Source of the DNA: Neurospora tetraspora
Taxonomy: Eukaryota > Ascomycota > Sordariomycetes > Sordariales > Sordariaceae
Direction of reading: 5' to 3'
Length of the DNA stretch: 64,000 nt
Assembly (NCBI RefSeq): GCF_033439725.1
Contig: NW_026944387.1
Location: forward strand, 2,480,001-2,544,000
A program made the position numbers and the translations under genes. The notes under the pieces are model-generated. The model worked only from the letters and a program-made list of their open reading frames with translations, was not told the origin of the DNA and did not search any database. This document shows, piece after piece, positions 54,457-64,000 of the stretch; position 1 is the first letter of the stretch; each line of letters opens with the position of its first letter.

Positions 54457-57400
54457 TTTGGCTGTCGACCAATCTTGAGACAATCGTTCTAAGGGATATG
54501 CAGGGGATTCTATGTCAGTCGAGGCAAGACTCCGCACAGCCGGATGGCAAGTTTAGACCCTGATTTTTGATATGGCAGAAAACAGCAGGATGATAAGTGC
54601 TGTTCCTGATATGGATAAGAGCTATAGCGAGAGGTCAGCAGGCGGTCGACGGTGACTTAAGCGGTGAGCAAGCTCTATAATATGGATCTAGATGCTCAAG
54701 GAGATGCCAAAACAGTTGATTGGGACTTGGCAAGCCGTGGACCCTGCACGCGTCTCCAGGTGGCCCTGGAAGCATGAAATACAACGTTTCTTTGGCACCT
54801 GCCGGGACTTGAACGATGAGGAGGGGAAGAAGACAGGGCAGATAACGAGAGACGAACATGAAAACTCTTACCTCAGAGTAAGCCAGAAACTTTAGAAGAA
54901 GACCTCAAAAGGGTACCGGCAGTCTTGTGTTATTGGGCTTTAGTTTCAAGGCCGATTCTTGAAACCGTATGGCCTTGTCGTTGAAAGTGTCGATGAGGTG
55001 AATCGTGCACGGTTCAAGTGCAATCCAAACCAGGGGTCCTTACACGCGGGACGCCTTGACCACCGATCAATACCCAAATATGACGACGTCAATCTAGTCG
55101 TTGCACCGTCGCAGTATCCCGATTGCTGATCGAGCTTCGAGGTTTCGCCGCACAGCCCGTTCGTTCTACGTGCTGAAGAGAATCTCAAAAATCGTGACCG
55201 AGATTTCCGGTTTCGTCAGTTGATAGGACAAGTGGGTCACAGACGCTCCGCTTTCTCCGTTAGCTACGGGTATAAGCTGTGCTCTGGACGGGAAATGCCG
55301 AGATGTTGCGATGCAGGATGAACCGTCAAACAAATGGCCTGGGCGGATCGTAGCAGACGAGCTTGGAATGATAGGTTCGAAGCGACCTGTCTCTTGCCGC
55401 TCAAAGAGAAGACCAATGCGAAGGCCTTAGCTTTGTGAGCTCAGAACGACCCGCAAAACAACTGTTGCTGAGCACCGACGGTTGTGCTGACAGCTCGAGC
55501 CTTGTTATGTCCTGCGCTTAAACAATCGCCGGTCGTTCGCACGTGGTAGCTGCGTCGTGTTATTTAGGAATCGACCCGACAAAGTACGTGCACGATACTG
55601 CGTGGCCTTCGGACCGTTCTGGGGGGGTGTCGATTGTCGAAGTGTTGACCAGTGACAGCTCCTGGGAGCTAGGGAGGAAATGCAAGTTAGCTATTGGGGT
55701 TCCGATCAGATTGAACGGAAGGCGGCACAATCGAGAATGGCAAGAGTATATCTATCAGTGCTGGAGAGGCGAGCGATGGTAGTAGTAGAGCAAGCACCGC
55801 AGGGTGGTTTGGGAACTGCCACAAGATAAATATATCTTTTTGGGGGGAACGGAGAAAATGACAATGAGGAGGATGCAGGTAAGTAGTGAAAGGCAAGCGC
55901 GCTGACCAAAAAGCGTATGTATGAATATCGATGTCCGATGAGGCGATAGCCAGACGCCGAGACAGTGCAGCGAGACCTGCTAAGCTGCGAAGTAATGCAA
56001 ACAGCCAGCTCCGGGACGAGAAGATGCAAACGCGCGTTGGCCACCGATGGTGCAATTGGAGGGCGAAGAATGGGAATGGGAAAAAAAAGATCGAAATCGG
56101 CGGGTAACTTGAAGCTGAAGCTGAAGCAGCACGTCTTGTACCGCGCTGGGCAACTCCCACTACTAGTAGTCCGTAGTGGTGACAGGGCGACGGGGGTAGG
56201 TGAAAGGTGCTACTGCGGACTTGACGATGCTCGGACCACTTTGTTGATATGAGTCCAAATGAAAAGCACGTACCTCTTTGGCACTTTGATATTCGTGAGA
56301 TCCGTGTGTCTGCCGTCACGATGGAGTACGGAGCACCGCGTTTCAATGCAACACGACGAACCGCCTAAACAGGGTGACGTGGAATGAGCGCGCGGGTTTG
56401 GAGGTGCGAGAAAAATGCGTCGCGGGGGAAAACAACTCGCAGAAAAATCGAGCTGCTGGAAAATTTGACGTACGGTGGAATGTAATCGATGTTAAAGAGA
56501 CAATGGGTGATGGAGCGCCGTGTCGCAAAAGTCGCTTGACCGCCCGGGAGTCCTGGACGTGCGTGTGGCCGTGTGTGGGTGGATTGGATTGAGGTGGGCA
56601 CGGTCGAAAAATAAATCGGTGGAATCGCGCCAGTGCCAAGACGAAGGGCCAGCAGAAAAAGTAAAAACGAACGACGGGCGGATGCTAAGGTGAAGCATCC
56701 CTGCCCTTGTGGCTTGGCAGCTCGGTGTGTCTCCACCGGCTTTTTGGTTTTGCCAAGCCTGTCCGTGTGTTGTAGTGTTTTTTGCAGCCGTCCGACAGCT
56801 GGTGAAGTGTTGATATCGGCCAAAGACGGGCAAGTCCCTCCCAGACGCAGCTGGCAGAGCTAGCTGCGAGAGGTAGCTACGCTACGGACCTCCATTTATC
56901 ATCCGATTCCTACGCGGCACACGCAATGGACAAAACCTCTGCAAGCACAACACCAGTCGATCACTTCACCAGTTGTGCACAATCGGACATCTGCATCGGT
57001 GCATATCTGAAATTCAGATGCGAGAAAAAACGGCATGCGAGAGTCTGTGAACCCTAATCCTTGACCAAGGTTTCCCAGCTCGCGAGATGTGTCCATATCG
57101 AGTTCGTGTCAAGTGTCAACACCTTCAAACCCACTAAGGAGTCGGGCACGCCAAACCAAACACAGAATCAATGGCGACAAACTCATCAAGATTCACCAAT
57201 ATAAGGTGTTATTCCGAGCCAAAAGCGGGATGCTACGTGGTAACTGACCAGGCTCTGCTTCTATTGTTGCTTCACTGCCTTTCTTCCCTTATTTCAACTA
57301 CCCATGCTTACCGTAGATAGCATTTATAGTCATAAAACGTCTAGCCACTTTACACATCTGCGCATATGAATAGGGCTTGCACCGAACCTGTGGTCATGAT

Positions 57401-59580
57401 CGTTATCATCAAAAGGCATCGATACACGCATAATCAGTACGTTGCGAGGACAGCCGGGCCTCACCACCACGCACGGGTAATATTAAATATTTGACGCCTA
57501 CGTAGGTTGTATGCCCCATCGTTTGCCATCATGTCGTGCTAGTACCCGGATGTGTCTTCCCCCTTGATTCAGGCTATAGGACAGTGAAACAGCCCTACCT
57601 AGGGTTCCCGCGGCAAGCTCACGGCTGGGGAATGACAGCTGAAGAATTACTTGAGGCTGGCCTCTCGCGTCTTCGTCGTGGCTTCTGTCGCGGCTGGTTG
57701 GACGTTGGTGGTGGAGCTTGTCCAACAAGCCAGCCAAGCCCGTTTCCCGTTTGCATGAAATGGGCATTTCTGGTGGTTGCACTGAAAATGGCGCTCCTTT
57801 GGACGGACTGCCATTCACAAGCCGTGGATTTCTGGACAGGGGCAGTGGGGGGCGCTGTTGTGGTACCTGAGATTGGCGAGAGATTGAAACTTGTCCTCTT
57901 GAGGAAGGTTTCGAGAAGGCTTCCAGAAGCCCCATGATTTCCGCTTGTTTTGGATGATGCACCTCGCCTCGCGGCAATCCATGGCTCTCGGTTCAGGTTG
58001 TGTCCATCCTCCTCTCAATGCAAGCCATTGTAAGCAATGCCCAGAGGCCTTCTCCATCAGATATTAGTGCCAAGACGAGGTGGGTATGATATCTAGATGA
58101 GAGAAGATAAAACGGTGAAAGAAAATGATCAAAAAGAGATGACACACGATCCAGGAACAAATCAAACATGGCGGCTTCTGATCTACACCACGATGACTTT
58201 TGAGATGAGCCCCAAATAGTATCTGGGTTTCTGACAAGCTGGGTCTCGCTGCCATGGATCCATGGAAACGTGGAGGACGGCAGTTCGGAACCAGGCAGGC
58301 CAGGCAAACCAGGGCAGGGCGAAATTGCCAGGGCACATGGGCACACGGGGCACAGAACGTTTCGAAAGCTTCCAATGTTCGATGAGGTGGACCCCTGGTT
58401 CATGCCACGCGAGATGGATGCCCACCCAATTCTGTCAACTCTGGGCGAATCTCCCCCTCCAACCAATCTCCTGTTACCGTCAGCTGAGGAAATCAATGCT
58501 ACAAAGCATCCACGTTGAGTAGTTAACAGTAATTGGAATCTCAAACCATCGATCGGGATAACCAATGGACATCGTAGTTTCACACCGCCGCGTAACATTA
58601 ACACAGGAGTGGAACAAGTTGGAAAGATCATGATGGCCGTCCACACGCCTTTCGTACTGCCCGCAAACCAAAGTCGCGGAAAGAATGGTTCATATCGTCA
58701 GATGTTCCGGCAAGCGGCTCCAAGGAGGGGCAGAATTCAACCAATCACAGAGCCGGACGTCGGCTGCCCTTTGCGCGACGGGAGCTTTCGACGACGACAC
58801 CGAACTCAGGGCGGTTCATTGATATCACGAACTATCGGTCTGGGGAACATGGAAATCCCCTTTCGTTCAGGGCTTTGGCGTTGAACAGACCAACTTCTGA
58901 CTACGACGACATCTCAACTTGGTCTTCAGATGAGAGATTGATTCAGTGGCCCGAAATCCCTTCTACCTTGGTACTATTCCGTCAAGTTCGACACCACAAC
59001 CACCGGATGGCTCCAGTTCCATGTCACCACTCACAATATCATCAGTGACCTGTAACCGACGTCAGAACTTTCGGTCAAACACCGATTCGTACCGACAGAT
59101 TTGGGGTTTAAAACCCCTTTTCGATGGCTTTAACCCGATCGACATGCCAAGAACCGTTTATGGTCCACAATTCCTGGTCCCAACCAACCGATCGCGCCGA
59201 AGCATGGCAAAAGCAATGTTTGAATCACTCGTTCCCAAGTTGTCGGTATCGCCGAAGCTGGGGGAGAAGAGAAGTCAGTTTCCCGCTTTTCACTTTCTGA
59301 TATGGCTAAAAATAGAGAGTCCCAAAGAAAGACGATGAGATTCCCAAATGTCTGTTTGGCTGGCATTCCCCAGGCAACGTTTGACGCCGAACACGGACTT
59401 CGTTTCACGACTGCCGAGATTCCGCGGATCTGGACGAGCCCCGGCCCGGTCCCACCTGTCATCACTTTGTCGACCGTCACCGACAGGGTCCCGACTAGCC
59501 CGGAGTACTCACATGACCCGACCCCATTACCAAAGCTTCCTAACCTAAGTAGATACGCCAAAACCGACCCCACACTATAA
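54457..59580. other. Gene-poor 5-kb interval upstream of the zinc-finger gene
   Basis: No gene is firmly supported. The first 2 kb may be a long leader and regulatory region of the zinc-finger gene. A near-palindrome, GCATATCTGAAATTCAGATGC, lies at 57001-57021. At 57498-57977 (-) a 159-codon frame without ATG reads MGLLEAFSKPSSRG and could be a fragment. At 58270-59580 (+) several adjoining frames look partly coding (FDEVDPWFMPREMDAHPILS, YDDISTWSSDERLIQWPEIP) but change frame often, as in a decaying gene next to heterochromatin. Confidence 0.35.
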
Positions 59581-62500
59581 AAAATCTCTCATCCGACCCT
59601 CGCCCCCTTAATATTTGCGTTTCCCGTAAAAAAATAATTAATCGCTCGCTCGAAATTCCCTATAGAGAAATAATATTATTCGCGTTTTTAAATACTCCTT
59701 TTAAATACTAACGATCGTATATCTAAAAATAATTATAAACTAACCGCGACCGATATCTCCTCGTTACACACGAATAACCCGTAAATTATTTCTAATATAT
59801 TCCTAAATTATCTTCGTAAAATAGTTAATAATAATATTATTAACGCCGATACTTTAATAATTATTACCAAATTCAGTTTAATTAAATAGAATAATATAAT
59901 TTTTACTAAACTATTAATAATATTTAATTTAAAATAAATAGATAATATAATAGTTGAATTTAATAAATTGGAGGAATTGAAAAATACAACCCCTCCTAAT
60001 ATATCGATACTAACTGACCTCCTAATAAATATAGTTAATATATTATTAATATATCTTAAATACATCTTTTATTAATCGATAATATAATAATACTAATTAT
60101 ATAAAGGTTAAAACTATAGGCCTAATATTTATCTTATCTAATAATATTAATTAATACTTTAATTTCGTTTAAATAATATACTGTATTATAATTATTCTAA
60201 AATACACCGAATCTTCTATTCCTAACGTAGCCTACGTCGTAAACATTAAGGGCTTAACCGAAGCTTAAATTAAAGCCCTGTAGGACGAAATATATAGAGT
60301 AAAGTAGTTCGAAATAAATTAGTAATACATATAAGATTAATCCCTAATTAATCTATAATATTATAAATTCAATATTATATAAAGAGGAAAATACTTACTA
60401 AAAATACCTCGTCTAATTACTTAAATAACGTTATATATTATTATATTACTTATAAATATTTAGACCTGCGAATTTAGTAAGCGTACTAATAAAGGTCTAC
60501 TATTATAATTAATAAAAAGGTTATAAACTTTTTCTTTAAAATCCATTTTTAATAAAATAAAGTCCTTTTAATTAAGCGAACTATTAAATACGGATTTATC
60601 TTTAATTTATTCTTAAACTATCTTTTATATTGCTTTAACCTAATCGAAAATAATCATTTTTTATTGATACCATTTTAATGATTAATTAAATATATGCGAT
60701 TAAGATGGGTTAGAAAATACAAGGTTGTAAAAAATCGAAATCGTTATACAAATTCGTTTAGTATATAAATAAAATAAATTTTCATTTAGCATATATTTTT
60801 AATAATTACCGTTATATTTAAAGTTTATTTTTATTTAAAGAATTACCGGCTATAATCACTATTAATTAAAGTATTAGAATTCGAAGCCGGGAAAGAGAAT
60901 ACACTTTTTTACTAACTTCCCTAATAACTTTAATTAATATTAATTATATATTAAACTAATTATTAAAAAGTATTCAAAGGACTCTATACCAGATTTATTA
61001 TATATTAAAACGTATATTAAAACGAATATTATATTAATCAGGAGGACGTACTATAATAAATAGATCTTTCTTTAATATATTTAAGATTTATTAAAAATTT
61101 ATTTTCTATAAATTAAAGACCGATTATATTTAAAGCTATAGTATTATTAAAATTCGAAATTATAATATTATCAATAACTTTTATATTCTAATCGATATTA
61201 AAATTATACTATATATTATTATAATTTCCTATAATCAATATACATACCTACCACCTCCTCCTAATAAAACCCCTAAACGGATTATTAATAATTTAATATG
61301 GGTATTAAAGAGGATAGAAAGTCTTAATATAATTTAGAATAAATAAATCCGGAATATATCGTTAATAGATCAAGGATCGATTAGAAATTAATCCGCAATT
61401 TAATAACCTTAACTTATAACCTCTATTCTATTTAATTCTTTAACGAATATAATATTAATACTATTAACTAAATTTATACGAGTCTTAATAATATTAATAA
61501 AATTCAATTAGTAATTGAAAAATATCGTATTCTTATTTAGCCTTTAAGAGCTTCGAATCTTAAAATTATGATATAAGAGTATTAATTAAAATACTAAAAT
61601 CTAAATATTCGTATAAATTTATATATTCGGGATTTATTAGGGATAAATTATAAATTTTCTTTTTTAATAGTATATTTAGAAAGTCTTTAACGATAGGATT
61701 AATTTTATAATTATCTATTTCTTTAAAAAATAAATAGAATTCTTTCGTAAAAGCTTTATTAAATCCTTTAAATTGGATATAAATTATAAATATCTTTCCG
61801 GTATAAAGAATAGGGAAATTATTTAACGTTTCTATTTAAAATAATTAAAACGATATAAATTATTAAATTATCCTAAATTCATCCTTAAAAAATTTCTAAT
61901 TCTAATAACTATCCTTCTTATTTGGATCCTTATTAATATTAACTCGCTGAAAATATATACCTTTACCTTTAAAATAATATTTAAAATCTTTAAAATTAAT
62001 TATAAATATATAATTAAATAGCGGGAATTATTTAAAAAAAAGCCTTTATAGTATTACTATTGTTGGAAGGTATCGATCAACGAGTGGATGAGGTACGAAG
62101 GTACGGTTAATACGGTTGTGTGGAGCGTTCAAAGTAGAGTAGAATAGTATATAGAATATAGCGAATAGTAGTAGATTCGTCGAGATATTGATGAGTGTCT
62201 AAAATACATTTCTTTTCCCCTTTCCTCGAGGGAAGCCCTCTTCAAATAGACTTTTTGAATTAATGGGTCATCGAGTGATAAAACCGTTTATATCTTTGGA
62301 ATAGTCATTTTCTGATCATTCCAACGGCAGTTTGGTTATTCTTATACCTTAGCTGTAGGGTCCAGAATTCGAATCCGAACTCAAAAATCTTCTCGGATTT
62401 CTTTCTTCACTTTTACTCTATATGGTTATTATATAACGAAACCGTTTGTACGGTCGGAAACGTCATGTTCCGTTCTTTCCAATGGAATTACATAGGACTT

Positions 62501-64000
62501 CGTTCGACTAACGTTGAGGCCGGAATTCGACTACGAAGGTCGAGGTTTAGATTTTCCTCCGGGTTTTCTTCCGGATACTATTCAGGGTTGATCTCTATTG
62601 CAAATCGGACCTAAATTCCGGACCGGAATTTTTATACTTATATATTATTATATAAGCCCGTAAATCCGTTATAAATCTATTATTAGTATTATATATATAT
62701 TAAGTTTATAATAACTAATAATTATTCTATAAATAACTCGCGGGAAGAAATTCGTAATTAGGTTCAAAATGAAAATATCCTAATTGTTCGCGCTAAGTAT
62801 AACCGCGTTTATTTTAATATAAACCAAGAGATATAGGATATATTTCGACTAAATATTAATATAGTCGAAATATAATATTAATAATCTTACTATTGGAGCG
62901 ATCGGTTTATATCGCTACTTCTTTATATTTACGTGTAAATTATTAATATATTATAATTAACCTATTAATAGGAATATAAGGTTCGATCGCTATTTCATAA
63001 TATACGAATAGATTTAGATAAAATATAATATTAAATTCGAATATCGAACTACTTTACTAATAAATTAATTAAACTGTAATATAATGAAGGCAAATAGTAA
63101 ATTAATAACAAATTAATAATTTACCCGATATATTAATGGTTAATCTAATATAAATAAACGGAAAAGGGATAATATGCTTATAATGAAGAAAGTAATTAAA
63201 AAAGTACTAATCTTCTTTAATTTAATAACCCTTCCTCGTCTTTCAACTCCTCCTTCTATTTTTATTCTATAAAATAAAATAGGATTAATATTTACTAATT
63301 CTCCAATTATATTATTATCCCAAACCTTTAATAATTATCAACCCTTCGTAAAAGCTATATCTTCTAATATTACTACTCCAAAATTAATTTTAAATATATT
63401 CCGGACAAATCGGTAATATATCTTTAGAAATCTAATGTATATATTAAACGTCGATTATTCCAAACGTTTACCTTGCGGTTATAAATATCGGCCTAAAGGG
63501 TAAAAGAAGTATAAACCGAAGAGAAAAATGGAAAGTTAGTACGCGCTATCGAATTTAAAAATATATTTACGAGGTAAATAGAAGTAAAAACTATGAATGC
63601 CAAAGTACAAAAGAAAATACCGAAATGTAAATAGAATTTATTTTAATTAATAAAGGAGGGTAAATTTTAGGAGTAGGAGATATTTATTTTAATTATTGAT
63701 ACGATTTATATATTCCCTATCAACAATTTGCTTTTACTAAATAATATATTATATACAATTATAAATTTATATAAAAACTTAAAGTAAATAATAATATTTA
63801 TATATTTATAGGGTTATCCCTATAAAACCCTCCCTATATATAATTAATCCCGCCAATATATAAACGGGGATATTATAATAATTATAATTACCGAATATTT
63901 ATTATACTATTATAATTAATAAATGTAAAAAATAAATAATTATAAAGAGAATAAGGATATTTTTATTAAATATTTAGAACGCCCTATATGAACTTTTAAT
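59581..64000. other. AT-rich RIP-mutated heterochromatic block
   Basis: Composition changes sharply from roughly balanced to strongly A+T. TpA is abundant and CpA/TpG scarce, while CpG remains, which is the pattern left by RIP acting on CpA. No open frame of note survives. The block continues beyond the right edge. It is best read as old repeated DNA, mutated and probably H3K9-methylated, either a dispersed heterochromatin island or the edge of a centromere or subtelomere. A patch at about 62061-62640 is less mutated. Confidence 0.85.
62061..62640. mobile_element. LTR-like remnant within the RIP block (possibly Copia type)
   Basis: A less A+T-rich patch begins TGTTGGAAGG, a common start of Copia-type LTRs, and carries ordinary-complexity sequence with its CpG kept. 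It follows strongly mutated DNA that may be the internal part of the same element. The right end is not defined and no partner LTR is visible in the window. It is a broken fossil of considerable age. The family call is tentative. Confidence 0.35.

Noticed and set aside
54790-54820. GACTTGAAC resembling a reversed tRNA B box
   Set aside because: The flanking bases do not form a T-arm and no A box lies at a suitable distance on the minus strand.

Overview
The window looks like nuclear DNA of a filamentous ascomycete, most likely Neurospora or a close Sordariales relative. Gene bodies are GC-rich and C-ending, introns are short (about 52-180 nt) with GTAAGT-like donors and CTAAC/CTGAC branch sites, many proteins are low-complexity, and the right end (about 59.6-64 kb) turns abruptly into TpA-rich, CpA-poor DNA with CpG kept, which is the signature of repeat-induced point mutation (RIP).

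Layout. 0-2 kb: a CxxC-rich protein on the minus strand, running off the left edge and crossed by two in-frame stops. 3.5-6.7 kb (-): a DDHD-domain phospholipase. 8.3-12.9 kb (+): RPC1, the largest subunit of RNA polymerase III. 13.5-15.1 kb (+): an SRAP (HMCES/YedK) DNA-protein crosslink protein. 16.3-16.7 kb: an intact small hAT-type transposon with a perfect 8-bp target duplication. 16.8-23.4 kb (+): repeat-rich, lineage-specific-looking small genes, two of them apparently interrupted. 23.9-26.3 kb (-): the ER chaperone BiP/GRP78. 28.4-31.0 kb (-): HBS1, divergent from CCT5 (31.9-33.9 kb, +). 34.2-34.8 kb: a 637-bp foldback element flanked by TA. 35.5-41 kb: small orphan genes, one with a 78-nt tandem duplication, and a 2EXR-like protein. 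42.5-44.8 kb (+): a secreted type-B carboxylesterase. 46.4-50.6 kb: low-complexity orphan genes. 52.8-54.5 kb (-): a four-finger C2H2 transcription factor with a long gene-free upstream region. 59.6-64 kb: RIP-mutated heterochromatin with an LTR-like remnant.

How it fits together. The recognisable genes are housekeeping: Pol III transcription (RPC1), protein folding (BiP in the ER, CCT5 in the cytosol), ribosome rescue (HBS1), lipid turnover (DDHD) and abasic-site protection (SRAP). They are not an operon. Between them lie fast-evolving small genes and non-autonomous transposons. Exon models for the conserved genes were built by hand from splice signals; each gives a total length divisible by three.

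The most unusual signal is a set of genes whose reading frame continues past an in-frame stop or jumps frame. One stop is a UAG, the form that sexual-stage A-to-I mRNA editing in Sordariomycetes turns into UGG. Other notable points are an ATG-less presequence-like extension of the DDHD gene, two introns that seem to end in AAG, a duplicated branch site in CCT5, and two structurally complete miniature transposons of different superfamilies.
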